Shown in pieces: positions 32,147 to 40,575 of a stretch of DNA of 62,382 bases. This DNA is from Clostridiales bacterium (GTDB lineage Bacteria > Bacillota > Clostridia > Christensenellales > CAG-138), in assembly GCA_009779405.1 (NCBI GenBank), contig WREI01000007.1, positions 1 to 62,382 of the forward strand. Direction: 5' to 3'. Under the pieces are notes generated by a model. It ran no database searches. It was not told the DNA's origin and saw nothing but the letters and a program-made list of their open reading frames with translations. Within the stretch, counting starts at the first letter, position 1; each line of letters starts with the position of its first letter. The translations under genes were made by a program, and so were the position numbers.

Positions 32147-33349
32147 ATGACCAACATTTTAGTTGTGAACGCGGGTTCATCCTCTTTGAAGTATCAACTG
32201 ATCGATGTGGATACGGAGAACGTCATTGCCAAGGGCATTTGCGAGCGCATTGGGGACAGCCATTCCAACGCTTCCTATAAGCGGGCGGGCTATGCGGTGG
32301 AGTTAGAACAGCCGCTCGGCAACCATGCCGAGGCCGTTGCGCTGGTGCTGCAACTGCTGACCGACCCCGAAAACGGCGTTGTGCACTCTCCGTCGGAGAT
32401 TGCCGCCGTGGGGCATCGCGTCGTCCACGGGGGCGAGCGCTTCGCGCAGTCGGCACTGATCGACGATGCCTGCATCGCCGCGATTGAGGAGTGCATCCCG
32501 CTGGGGCCGCTGCACAACCCCGCCAACCTGATGGGCATCGCGGGCTGCCGCGAGATGCTGCCGAATACGCCGATGGTCGCCGTGTTCGACACCTCCTGGG
32601 GCCAGGGCATGGCGCGGGCAGCCTATATGTACGCGCTGCCCTACGAGGCCTATGAGAAGCACGGCGTGCGGCGCTACGGCTTCCACGGCACCTCGCACGC
32701 CTATGTCACGCAGAAATGTTTGGAGAAGTTGGATGTACCCGCCGAGGGCGTGAAGATTGTCACCTGTCACCTCGGCAACGGCTCCTCCGTCTCCTGCTCT
32801 GTGGGCGGGCGCTGTGTCGATACCTCCATGGGCCTGACGCCCCTCGAAGGGCTGCCCATGGGCACGCGCAGCGGCAGCATAGACCCGGCCATCATCCCCT
32901 ATCTGATGGAACGGGCGCAGATGAGCGCGGCGGAGATAGACGCCTATATGAACAAGAAGAGCGGCATGCTCGGCATCTCGGGCGTGGGCTCGGACTTCCG
33001 CGACCTCTGGAAAGCCGCCAACGCGGGCAATGACAGGGCAAGGCTCGCCCTCGATATGTTCTGCTTGTCGGTCAAGAAATTAATCGGTTCCTATGCCGCC
33101 GAGATGGGCGGGGTGGACGCAATCGTGTTCACGGCGGGCGTCGGCGAGAACGACCAGGCTGTGCGCGACCTCATACTGCGCGGATTAGAATTTTTGGGTT
33201 GTGATATGGACTATGAAAAGAACCTCGCCTTGCCTAAGGGCGTCGAAGCCGAATTGACGCGGCCAAACAGCCGCTGCCGCGTGTTTGTGATTCCGACGAA
33301 TGAGGAGTTGGCGATTGCACGGGATACGGCGCGGATTGCGCTCGCGTAG
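32147..33349 (+). CDS. ackA: Acetate kinase
   Basis: Converts acetyl phosphate and ADP to acetate and ATP, the energy-yielding step of acetate fermentation. The 400 residues include NAGSSSLKYQ at the start, VGHRVVHGGERF, FHGTSHAYV, HLGNGSSVSC and TSMGLTPLEGLPMGTRSG, all acetokinase signatures. One deviation: the usual FDTAFH reads FDTSWG. The ATG follows GAGGGAG. A long open frame upstream to 31820 is not part of the protein. No phosphotransacetylase gene is in the window. Confidence 0.96.
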   Translation: MTNILVVNAGSSSLKYQLIDVDTENVIAKGICERIGDSHSNASYKRAGYAVELEQPLGNHAEAVALVLQLLTDPENGVVHSPSEIAAVGHRVVHGGERFAQSALIDDACIAAIEECIPLGPLHNPANLMGIAGCREMLPNTPMVAVFDTSWGQGMARAAYMYALPYEAYEKHGVRRYGFHGTSHAYVTQKCLEKLDVPAEGVKIVTCHLGNGSSVSCSVGGRCVDTSMGLTPLEGLPMGTRSGSIDPAIIPYLMERAQMSAAEIDAYMNKKSGMLGISGVGSDFRDLWKAANAGNDRARLALDMFCLSVKKLIGSYAAEMGGVDAIVFTAGVGENDQAVRDLILRGLEFLGCDMDYEKNLALPKGVEAELTRPNSRCRVFVIPTNEELAIARDTARIALA

Positions 33350-33399
33350 GGGCCATTCGCCGTCCGCCGAATATAAACAACCCCCGGAGGAACAAGAAA

Positions 33400-35985
33400 A
33401 TGACACGTACCCTGAAAAAACTATCCACCCTCCTCCTCGCGCTGACCCTGTTCTGCGCCATCCTCCCCGCCCCCACCCTCGCCGCCGCCCTGAAACCGGG
33501 CGATGTCACGGGCGACGGGATTTTGAGCGCGAATGACGCCGCGGCCATACTGCGCCATCTGGCGGGCGTCACGTTGCTGAGCGGCCCGGAACTCGCCGCC
33601 GCGGACGTCAACGGCGACGGTATTGTCACTGCGGCCGACGCCGCCCTCGTTCTGCGCCATCTGGCGGGGCTTTTTACTATCCCCGAATGGGCGGAGGAAC
33701 TGCCCCTCTATCATCCTGGCGATATTGCCGTAATCAATGCGATCATCGACAACAACGGCTGGGATATGCCCAAGGCCGACCCGGCGGACGGGAGTTATGT
33801 GCCGGAGGAGTGGGGGGACTTGTTTTACGCCATGGATTTTTACGAATGGTTGCAATATGTGGAATGGTCGGAGGATGCGGCAAATAAACGCGTCGTGCAG
33901 CTCAACCTGCCGTTTTTGTTGGTGGGCGACTTGGATGTTTCCGGGCTGGCGGCTTTGGAGTGGCTTCTCTTAGACAACACCGGATTGACGGCACTGAACG
34001 CTTCCGGCCTGACCGAATTGCGGGAGCTGCGTTGCGATTTTAATCAATTGAGAGAGATGGATCTTTCCGGCTGCACGGCTTTGCGGTATATATACAGCTA
34101 TGGGAGTCCAATAACGGAGCTGAACCTCTCCGGCTGCACGGTTTTGGAGTGGCTTTCCCTTGGGTGCAACCGACTGAATAAATTGGATCTTTCCGGTCTC
34201 ACGGCTCTGCGCGGATTGTACTGCGGCGGGAACTCTCTGACCGAGCTGAACCTTTCCGGCTGCATGGCTTTGGAAACGCTTAGCTGTGACGACAGCCTGC
34301 TGACTACGCTGGATCTTTTCGATAATACAGCTTTACAGTCGCTTAATTGTACAGGTAACCGACTGACCGAGTTGAACCTTTCCGGGCTGACGGATTTGTA
34401 CTCTCTTGACTGCGGCCGCAACCGATTGACTGCGTTGGATATTGCAGAGCTCACGAATTTGGAATATCTCGGCTGTGCTAATAACAAGCTGACAGAGCTG
34501 AACCTTTCCGACTTGACGGCTTTGCGACGAATCCACTGCGGTAACAACAAACTGACAGGCTTGGATGTTTCCGGGCTGACGGATTTGGAATTGCTCTATT
34601 GCGGCGGCAACCAGTTGTCTGAGCTGACTGTCTCCGACCTGCCGTCCTTGCAATCGATTGAATGCAACTACAACGATCTGACCACATTGAACCTCTCCCG
34701 TCTTCCGTCGATAGAGGAGCTTGCATGCAATTACAATGAACTGAGCGCGTTAAACCTCTCCACCCTTCCATCCTTACAGACGCTGAACTGCAACTACAAT
34801 CAGCTGACCGCGTTAGACCTTTCTGATCTCGCGGCACTGACGCGGTTTGAATGTAATTACAACAAGCTGAGTTCCCTCGACCTCTGCCCCGCGGCATCCT
34901 ATGCGTGGGCGGACGTCCGCTATAACCGTTTTTCGGATACGAGCCAAATTACGGGCGTCGACCCGCTGCTTTGGGACGCAAACTGGAGCTATCAATACAC
35001 CCCGCAATCTGAAGCAGGCTCCATATTGTATAACCCTGCCGATGTTGAGGCGATCAACGCGATGATAGACAACAGCGGGTTGGATTGGAGGAAGGCCGAC
35101 CCCGCCGACGGCAGTTATGTGCCGAATGAATGGCAGCGGCGCATCTCTTGGTCGTGGGATGTGGAGAACAAGTGCGTTCAGGAACTCAGTCTGTACGAGC
35201 TGCAATTGACGGGCTCACTGACGGTTTCCGACCTTTCGGCCTTGGGGTCGCTCAGTTGCGGCGGGAACCAACTGACCGAATTGCACCTTTCCGGCCTTCC
35301 GTCTTTACAGTCGCTCGACTGTGAAGGGAACCAACTGACCACGCTGAACCTCTCTGAGTTTACGGCGCTGCGGCAGCTTGAATGCGGAGGGAACCGACTG
35401 ACAGAGCTGCACCTTTCCGAACTGACTGCTTTGATGTATCTTTGGTGCGGCGGGAATCAACTGACCGAACTTGACCTTTCCGGCCTAACGGCTTTGAATT
35501 ATCTCGATTGCGACGGCAACCGACTGACAGAGCTGAACCTTTCCGGACTGACGTATTTGGGGTCGCTTGACTGTCGGAATAACCAACTGACAGAGCTGAA
35601 CCTTTCTGGGCTGACGTATTTGGGGTCACTCAACTGCACTGGTAACCAACTGATAGAATTGCACCTTTCCGGGCTGACAACATTGACAGATCTATACTGC
35701 GGGAGTAATCAACTGACCGAACTGAACCTTTCCGGGCTGACTGATTTGACGTATCTTTGGTGCGACAACAACCAATTGACCGCATTGGACTGCTCCGGCC
35801 TGCCGTCTTTGATGTCACTCAATTGCAGCTACAACGAACTGAGTGCCCTGGCCCTCTGTCCGACGGTCGCCTATGAGGAGGTGAACGTCCGCCACAACCG
35901 ATTCACCGACAAAAACCAAATCACGGGCTTTGACCCGCTGCTCTGGGATGCGAGCTTTTGGTTCCGTTATGCCCCGCAGAAGTGA
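33400..35985 (+). CDS. Secreted dockerin-LRR protein
   Basis: An 861-residue secreted protein. It has a signal peptide (residues 1-29, ending TLAA), then a type I dockerin-like pair of calcium-binding segments: GDVTGDGILSANDAAAILRHLAG at about 34-56 and ADVNGDGIVTAADAALVLRHLAG at about 68-90. Two blocks of leucine-rich repeats of 21 residues follow (consensus LTELNLSGLTALxxLxCxxNQ), about 190-500 and 610-835. Each block is introduced by a related segment (IDNNGWDMPKADPADGSYVP / IDNSGLDWRKADPADGSYVP) and closed by a FDPLLWDA-like motif. The protein is therefore an internal duplication. Strong GGAGGAA upstream. It could attach to a cohesin-bearing scaffold and bind a protein or glycan; no scaffoldin is in the window. 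Confidence 0.88.
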   Translation: MTRTLKKLSTLLLALTLFCAILPAPTLAAALKPGDVTGDGILSANDAAAILRHLAGVTLLSGPELAAADVNGDGIVTAADAALVLRHLAGLFTIPEWAEELPLYHPGDIAVINAIIDNNGWDMPKADPADGSYVPEEWGDLFYAMDFYEWLQYVEWSEDAANKRVVQLNLPFLLVGDLDVSGLAALEWLLLDNTGLTALNASGLTELRELRCDFNQLREMDLSGCTALRYIYSYGSPITELNLSGCTVLEWLSLGCNRLNKLDLSGLTALRGLYCGGNSLTELNLSGCMALETLSCDDSLLTTLDLFDNTALQSLNCTGNRLTELNLSGLTDLYSLDCGRNRLTALDIAELTNLEYLGCANNKLTELNLSDLTALRRIHCGNNKLTGLDVSGLTDLELLYCGGNQLSELTVSDLPSLQSIECNYNDLTTLNLSRLPSIEELACNYNELSALNLSTLPSLQTLNCNYNQLTALDLSDLAALTRFECNYNKLSSLDLCPAASYAWADVRYNRFSDTSQITGVDPLLWDANWSYQYTPQSEAGSILYNPADVEAINAMIDNSGLDWRKADPADGSYVPNEWQRRISWSWDVENKCVQELSLYELQLTGSLTVSDLSALGSLSCGGNQLTELHLSGLPSLQSLDCEGNQLTTLNLSEFTALRQLECGGNRLTELHLSELTALMYLWCGGNQLTELDLSGLTALNYLDCDGNRLTELNLSGLTYLGSLDCRNNQLTELNLSGLTYLGSLNCTGNQLIELHLSGLTTLTDLYCGSNQLTELNLSGLTDLTYLWCDNNQLTALDCSGLPSLMSLNCSYNELSALALCPTVAYEEVNVRHNRFTDKNQITGFDPLLWDASFWFRYAPQK
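33930..35850 (+). repeat. 63-bp in-gene tandem repeats encoding LRRs
   Basis: About 25 degenerate copies of a 63-bp unit encode the 21-residue leucine-rich repeats, in two blocks interrupted at about 34890-35200 by a non-repeat segment. The unit usually contains AACCTTTCCGG and CAACCGACTGAC-like phrases. Confidence 0.8.
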
Positions 35986-36002
35986 TAGTTGATGTCTGAT
36001 AA

Positions 36003-36036
36003 AAAACAGGCCGGAGCAATGCATCCGGCCTGTTTT
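36003..36036. terminator. Bidirectional terminator between convergent genes
   Basis: AAAACAGGCCGGA - 8-nt loop - TCCGGCCTGTTTT. T-runs on both strands serve the LRR gene (plus) and the lipoprotein gene (minus). Confidence 0.9.
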
Positions 36037-36051
36037 GCCGCCTGTCTGATT

Positions 36052-37122
36052 TTAATCTTCCATATCGCTTATCTGCAGACTGTTGATAAAAAGGATTCCG
36101 CCTTCCATATATGTCTCGGCGGGGAACACATCCCCGAAGAAGGATAGGGGGACGAAGATTACGCCGTCGTGCAGTTCGGGGGCGGCGCCCAACTGCACCG
36201 ACGCCATCCTGTTATAGAAGTAATTGTCAACCCCGATGGTGAAGGTCGTGCCGTGGCCGATCATGAGCTCCTCGCCCTCCCCGTAGACCGCGAAGCCCAG
36301 GGCTTCCGCGATATTAGCGACAGGCACCATCACAAAGCCGGTTTCCTCGTGGATAAACGGGGCGGGCATATCCACGGCTATGCCGTCCACGATGACCTGC
36401 GTGATTGTCAGGTCAAGCATGGCCAGCTCTTCTTCGGTCAGGTAATGGATAGGCGGTATCGCCCGTTCATAGAGCACAACAATTTTGACGGGGGTGGTCT
36501 GTCCGGGCATGGATTTTGTTACGATATCGTAGAGCACGACTAGCGCGCGGCCCGCCAATTCGCTTGGTTCGCCCGTGAAAGCCGTTCCGTCCTGAAAGAC
36601 GATCTCCGTCTCTTCGGAAACGTGGAGCAGCAGGGAACCGTCACCGCTCAGGAATTGCTCATCGAAGCGGTCGATTGTAACGCCGTTGACGTCGCCGTCG
36701 ACCAGGGCCACGGCAGTATATTGGGGGGGATAGATCATGGGCGCGGGGAGGGAGCTGTCATAAAAGCCAATGACAGCCATGCCCGCTTCCGGTTCCCCGT
36801 TCAACAGAAGCACGGTGTTTGCGTCCACCAGAAAGTTGACTTGGGGCGTATATCCGTCCGCGTCCGCGTCGCCAGCAACCAACACATAGTACTGATCGTC
36901 CGCGAAGGGGTGGATTTCCACGATCGTACCGCCGAAGTGCATAAATGCGGGGATATTGTCCGCGTCTTTATCCGTCTCGTCTTCACCCTTGTTCATGGGG
37001 TTCGCAACGATGCCGGGCTTTGCCACATCTTCCTCAGTTCGCGTCGTCGGTGCCGCACAGGCCGTGAATGCCAGTATTGCCGCCATTCCTATCAGTGCCG
37101 TAATTCTCAATAACTCTTTCAT
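36052..37122 (-). CDS. Lipoprotein with copper-amine-oxidase-like (stalk) domain
   Basis: A 356-residue lipoprotein: MKELLRITALIGMAAILAFTACAA is a signal with lipobox cysteine near residue 22. A middle region of strands (about 65-215) has no family I can name. The C-terminal about 110 residues (VPVANIAEALGFAVYGEGEELMIGHG, quoted as about 268-293) match the copper amine oxidase N-terminal / stalk domain common in Clostridia surface proteins. It is the last gene downstream of the ECF sigma pair, so it is a likely member of the sigma regulon or an envelope-stress sensor. Confidence 0.8.
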   Translation of the reverse strand: MKELLRITALIGMAAILAFTACAAPTTRTEEDVAKPGIVANPMNKGEDETDKDADNIPAFMHFGGTIVEIHPFADDQYYVLVAGDADADGYTPQVNFLVDANTVLLLNGEPEAGMAVIGFYDSSLPAPMIYPPQYTAVALVDGDVNGVTIDRFDEQFLSGDGSLLLHVSEETEIVFQDGTAFTGEPSELAGRALVVLYDIVTKSMPGQTTPVKIVVLYERAIPPIHYLTEEELAMLDLTITQVIVDGIAVDMPAPFIHEETGFVMVPVANIAEALGFAVYGEGEELMIGHGTTFTIGVDNYFYNRMASVQLGAAPELHDGVIFVPLSFFGDVFPAETYMEGGILFINSLQISDMED

Positions 37123-37213
37123 ATATATGTCCTCTCGTGTTTTGATTTCGGGGGCTTATCGGCCCCTCTGTCTATATAACAATCCGAAAGGGCAAAAGGT
37201 AACAGGGTTTTTG

Positions 37214-37750
37214 CTACCTGTCCAATATACTTTCCACAATCGCAAACAGCGCTTCTATTTCGATGTTTGCCGATATTTCGAAGGTCTCGCCCTCGCGTTC
37301 CCATTTAATCACGTGCAGCCCTCCGTCCTCTGCGGATTCTATCAGGAAGACCTCCTGTCCGTTGATATCGATGGAGGTAAACGCAACCGGCTCCAAAAGA
37401 ACTCTCGCGTCCAGAGGATTCGCAATAGACACTATGGACGGGTTATCCACAGGGCCGCGCTGCCCCGCTGTCGTCATATAAACCAAATTGCCGACGCCCA
37501 ACAGGATGGCGACGGAAGCGGCTATGCTTGTGAAAACCTGTATCGTCGGTCTCCTCTTTTGGCTCCGTTCCGCCTTTGTGATCAGCTTCCCGATTTTTCT
37601 GTCGAAGATCTCGGAGCGCGGATACATTTGATCCAATTCTGCCTTGCCCGGACAGGAGGCCGCTTCCTGTTTCACGGCTTCTTCAAACGCCGCTTTCAAT
37701 ATGGCGTCCTGCATCTTCTCGCTGATATCCGCATGCGCATCGTTATGCAT
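37214..37750 (-). CDS. Putative anti-sigma factor, single-pass membrane protein
   Basis: A 178-residue protein. The soluble N-terminus (1-70) is helical and charged; one transmembrane segment lies at about 72-93 (VFTSIAASVAILLGVGNLVYM), and the external 85-residue domain ends FEISANIEIEALFAIVESIL, reminiscent of DUF4367-type domains. The start overlaps the sigma factor gene by 8 bp. This topology and coupling are typical of membrane anti-sigma factors, although no ZAS zinc motif (HxxxCxxC) is present. Hence anti-sigma is an inference from context. Confidence 0.75.
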   Translation of the reverse strand: MHNDAHADISEKMQDAILKAAFEEAVKQEAASCPGKAELDQMYPRSEIFDRKIGKLITKAERSQKRRPTIQVFTSIAASVAILLGVGNLVYMTTAGQRGPVDNPSIVSIANPLDARVLLEPVAFTSIDINGQEVFLIESAEDGGLHVIKWEREGETFEISANIEIEALFAIVESILDR

Positions 37751-38291
37751 ATCCGTCTCCTCCCTTCAAGTTGTTTCTTATCATCTTCTTGGCTCTCGAT
37801 ACCCGCATTTTGGCCGTGTCATAGCTGATGCCGAGTATTTCGGCAATCTCATCGTGACTGCGCTCATGCACGATGGAAAGGACGGCAGCGTCCCTGTATG
37901 TATCGGGCAGGGCGCGGATGATGGCGACGATGCGGTCAAAACTCTCCATATCCACTACGGTATCCGCCACGCCGGGCGCGGGATCCGCCACTTCTTCCTC
38001 CTCAATATCCGAGCAAACCATGCGACTGTTTTTCTTCAAGATATTGAGTGCGGTATTCCTTACTATAATAACAATGAAGGCACGGGTTTTGTAACAGGAA
38101 ACCTCCCCGACTTTATGCATGTTGCGAATCAGTTTTTCTATACTTTCGGAAACGGCGTCTTCCGCCAGAGCATAATCGCTCAGCACCTTGTTGGCGGTGT
38201 ATAGCATTAAACTGCGGTATTCCTCATAGATCGTGACGATTTTTCTTCTGTCTTCCTCGTTGTCAATCGCCATCAATAGAATCGGGATCAA
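37743..38291 (-). CDS. ECF-type RNA polymerase sigma factor
   Basis: A 182-residue extracytoplasmic-function sigma factor. Region 2 is YRSLMLYTANKVLSDYALAED (about 25-46, -10 recognition). Region 4 is PDTYRDAAVLSIVHERSHDEIAEILGISYDTAKMRVSRAKKM (about 130-172, helix-turn-helix for -35 recognition). The start is TTG at 38289-38291, overlapping the plsX stop as TTGA; AGGGGG lies about 8 nt upstream inside plsX. The later ATG lacks a ribosome binding site. Coupling to plsX means the sigma factor is made with the phospholipid synthesis genes. Confidence 0.9.
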   Translation of the reverse strand: MIPILLMAIDNEEDRRKIVTIYEEYRSLMLYTANKVLSDYALAEDAVSESIEKLIRNMHKVGEVSCYKTRAFIVIIVRNTALNILKKNSRMVCSDIEEEEVADPAPGVADTVVDMESFDRIVAIIRALPDTYRDAAVLSIVHERSHDEIAEILGISYDTAKMRVSRAKKMIRNNLKGGDGYA

Positions 38292-39295
38292 TCTGCATGC
38301 CCCCTTAACAGCTCCCCGATCGCCCCCACAACCCCCGAGCGGCAGAGCTCGACCGCTTGCAGGATGGCGTAGGCGAAGGTCTTGCCCTGTGCGCTGCCGT
38401 GGACTTTCAATACGCCGCCGCGCACACCGAGGAGGGCGCCGCCGCCGTATTCCGTGTAATCCATACTGCGTTTCATGCCGCGCAGGGCGGGCATGGCGAG
38501 AGCCGCGCCGAGTTTGGCGCGCAGGCTACTGCTTAGGGCGGTTTTCAACAGGCCCATAACGCCCGCCGCCGCGCCCTCGGACGCTTTCAGCGCGATATTG
38601 CCCGAGAACCCGTCCGCAACGATCACGTCCGCATGGCCCGCAAGCAGGTCGCGCGCTTCGGTGTTGCCTTGGAAGTTCAAGAGGGTATCCGCTTTCAATA
38701 GTTCATGCGCGGCCTTGATCAGCTCCGAACCCTTTTCCGCTTCGGTGCCGTTGCTGAGCAGGGCGACTTTGGGGCTTTCTATATGGCAGAATTGGCGCAT
38801 ATAGGCGTGGCCCATGCGCGCGAACTGGGCGATGTATTCGGGCTTGCTGTCGGCGTTCGCGCCGCAGTCCAATAACAGCACGCGCCCGCCCGCCATCGTG
38901 GGGAGCATACTGGACAGCGCGGGGCGGAGCACGCCGGCCTGGCGCTTGATGATGAGCGTCGCGCCGGTCAGCAGCGCGCCTGTGCTGCCCGCGGACACCA
39001 CGCAGTCGGCCTCGCCCTCGGCGACGGCGCGGATGGCGCGCACGATGGACGAGTCCTTCTTGGCGCGTATGGCCGCCGTGGGGTGCTCGTCGAAGCCGAT
39101 GATCTGGGTGGTGGGGTGGATTGTGCAGCGGGATTTGCTTATTTTGTGGGTGTCGAAATATTGTTCTATTACCTTTGCGTCGCCGTAGAGTTGTAATGAA
39201 CCGTCAAAAGCGGGATTTTCGAGTGCTAAGCGCACGCCGTCCAGAATGGCTATGGGGGCGTTGTCGCCGCCCATGATGTCTATGGCGAGTTTCAT
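38288..39295 (-). CDS. plsX: Phosphate acyltransferase PlsX
   Basis: PlsX makes acyl-phosphate from acyl-ACP for phospholipid synthesis at the membrane. The 335 residues start MKLAIDIMGGDNAP and include SAGSTGALLTGATLI, LLLDCGANAD, NTEARDLLAGHADVIVADGFSGNIALK (about 210-236) and GGALLGVRGGVLKVHGS, all family signatures. It lies in the classical yceD-rpmF-plsX order. A GGGCG palindrome lies in the 110-bp gap after rpmF. The usual fabD/fabG/acpP partners do not follow; an ECF sigma operon does. Confidence 0.97.
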   Translation of the reverse strand: MKLAIDIMGGDNAPIAILDGVRLALENPAFDGSLQLYGDAKVIEQYFDTHKISKSRCTIHPTTQIIGFDEHPTAAIRAKKDSSIVRAIRAVAEGEADCVVSAGSTGALLTGATLIIKRQAGVLRPALSSMLPTMAGGRVLLLDCGANADSKPEYIAQFARMGHAYMRQFCHIESPKVALLSNGTEAEKGSELIKAAHELLKADTLLNFQGNTEARDLLAGHADVIVADGFSGNIALKASEGAAAGVMGLLKTALSSSLRAKLGAALAMPALRGMKRSMDYTEYGGGALLGVRGGVLKVHGSAQGKTFAYAILQAVELCRSGVVGAIGELLRGHAD

Positions 39296-39333
39296 GTTGT
39301 GTTCTCCTAAAGTTTATTGATTGCACCCCAACA

Positions 39334-39357
39334 GGGCGCGATATATCGCGCCCCTAC
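39334..39357. repeat. GGGCG...CGCCCCTAC palindrome, ATAT core
   Basis: GGGCGCGAT-AT-ATCGCGCCC then CTAC, inside the rpmF-plsX intergenic gap of one operon. Same ends as the other copies but a different core. Confidence 0.8.
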
Positions 39358-39405
39358 AATTTTATTGCGGAGTTGGTTGCGGTTCCTTGTGTAAATAGCA
39401 GCGGG

Positions 39406-39594
39406 TTATTCTTTTTCGTCCACGACGATGACCTGTTTGCCGTCGTAGTAGCCGCAGGCTTTGCAGACGACATGCGACGCCTTCAGGGCGTGGCAATTGC
39501 TGCAAGGGGACAGGTTGGGGGCTTCCATCTTGGAATTCGCGGCGCGGCGCTGGTCGCGGCGGGCCTTTGAAGTTTTTCTCTTGGGGACTGCCAT
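39406..39594 (-). CDS. rpmF: 50S ribosomal protein L32
   Basis: A 62-residue zinc-binding ribosomal protein: MAVPKRKTSKARRDQRRA is the standard L32 start. CSNCHALKASHVVCKACGYY carries the C-x2-C...C-x2-C zinc ribbon, so this is the zinc-bound (C+) form. The ATG has AGGAGGA upstream. It is 11 bp after the DUF177 gene. Confidence 0.97.
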   Translation of the reverse strand: MAVPKRKTSKARRDQRRAANSKMEAPNLSPCSNCHALKASHVVCKACGYYDGKQVIVVDEKE

Positions 39595-39605
39595 GGTGAT
39601 TCCTC

Positions 39606-40079
39606 CTATTCTTGCCCTGCACTCTCCGGGTGCAGGGTGCGCAATATCGCAAACGGGTTTTCTTTTTCTGTTTCTTCGGAGCAGGCGCTCTCGCAATCGG
39701 CGCGGCAGAGAGCGGTCATCGGCAGGTGCAGCCAGAATCCATCCCAAAACATACGCTCTAAGGAAAGCGTGTCGCCGTTGCACGTATAGGCCTCGTCCTC
39801 CGTCGTCTCGCGGAGAAAACGCTCCGAGAAACTGAGGGCTACGGTCTGCGTCGCGGCGGCGTTGCAGCGGGCGCAGTTGCGCCGTACGGGAACCTTGCAG
39901 GTCCCGGTCACTGTCAGCGCGTCTCCGTCAAAGCAGAGTTCGCCCGCGATACGGACGGTCTCGGGAAAGACCAAACGCTCCCCGCCGAACTCCTCCGGCG
40001 CGAGACGGCCCTCCCACGAAAACGGAAAACTTTCGCCCGCGCGCTTAAGGGCGAGGGCTATATTGCACTCCATACGCAT
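39606..40079 (-). CDS. DUF177 / YceD-like rRNA accumulation protein
   Basis: A protein of about 157 residues of the YceD family, required in some bacteria and plastids for 23S rRNA accumulation. Its position directly before rpmF is the usual one. The core has RNCARCNAAATQTVALSFSERF, quoted as about 68-89, with a CARC pair, and a later C-x3-C-x3-C group. The ATG at 40077-40079 has GGAG 5 nt upstream; a GTG two codons earlier is an alternative. Confidence 0.9.
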   Translation of the reverse strand: MRMECNIALALKRAGESFPFSWEGRLAPEEFGGERLVFPETVRIAGELCFDGDALTVTGTCKVPVRRNCARCNAAATQTVALSFSERFLRETTEDEAYTCNGDTLSLERMFWDGFWLHLPMTALCRADCESACSEETEKENPFAILRTLHPESAGQE

Positions 40080-40107
40080 TGCCACTCCAAAAAAACAGCC
40101 GAACGAT

Positions 40108-40137
40108 ATTGTACTCGGAAAGGGGGGAAGATGTCAA
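40108..40137 (-). promoter_or_regulatory. Promoter of yceD-rpmF-plsX-sigma operon
   Basis: TTGACA (40132-40137, minus strand), 18-bp spacer, TACAAT (40108-40113). The predicted start near 40101 gives a leader of about 22 nt. Close to consensus. Confidence 0.8.
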
Positions 40138-40146
40138 GGTAATTTT

Positions 40147-40245
40147 GAGTGGAAAGTTGAAAGGGAAAGTTGAAAGTTAAGGCTCTTCCATTTTCTCCGC
40201 CTACCCTAACTTTCCTCTTTCCACTTTACTCTTTCCTCTTTACTC
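40147..40245. repeat. Heptamer-array inverted repeat, TCCTCTT/TCCACTT flavour
   Basis: Left arm 40147-40179 (AGTGGAA-AGTTGAA units) and right arm 40206-40245 (TCCTCTT, TCCACTT, TACTCTT units). The stop codon of the small membrane protein gene (40240-40242) is part of the right arm; the left arm ends 10 bp from the plsX operon promoter. Confidence 0.8.
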
Positions 40246-40461
40246 TGCCTGCGGCGTCGGCGCCGCCGTGGGCCAAATTCCTTCGTCCGTCAAAAACTCC
40301 TGCGTGTCGTCCCCAATATTCTGCACATTGATGGACAGCTTGGTCAGGAACGCGGAGAAGTTACCGGTAATGAAACCGCGGTCGTTCAGATACATCAACC
40401 CGAAGTACGCGAGAACCAGGATCAGAACAGCTATCCCGATGACACGGGCAACGAACTTCAC
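40240..40461 (-). CDS. Small single-pass membrane protein
   Basis: A 73-residue protein starting at GTG (40459-40461) with AGGGG 9 nt upstream. One transmembrane helix lies at about 4-24 (VARVIGIAVLILVLAYFGLM), with a short external region ending in a Pro/Thr tail. A strong extended -10 lies upstream, so it is probably expressed alone. The open frame extends to 40560 but lacks a start signal there. Function unknown. The TAA stop is supplied by a repeat arm. Confidence 0.65.
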   Translation of the reverse strand: MKFVARVIGIAVLILVLAYFGLMYLNDRGFITGNFSAFLTKLSINVQNIGDDTQEFLTDEGIWPTAAPTPQAE

Positions 40462-40503
40462 GATGCAATACCCCTTTCTATGCCCAAAACGGACAGTATG
40501 TAT

Positions 40504-40512
40504 ATTATACCA
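40504..40512 (-). promoter_or_regulatory. Promoter of the small membrane protein gene
   Basis: TGG-TATAAT on the minus strand (TATAAT at 40504-40509), an extended perfect -10; the -35 region is weak. Start predicted near 40497. Confidence 0.6.
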
Positions 40513-40575
40513 CAGATTGGTCGATACTTTTAGAACTATTGTTCGCAAAAGCGTGAACAAAAAGTTAATTCGTTT

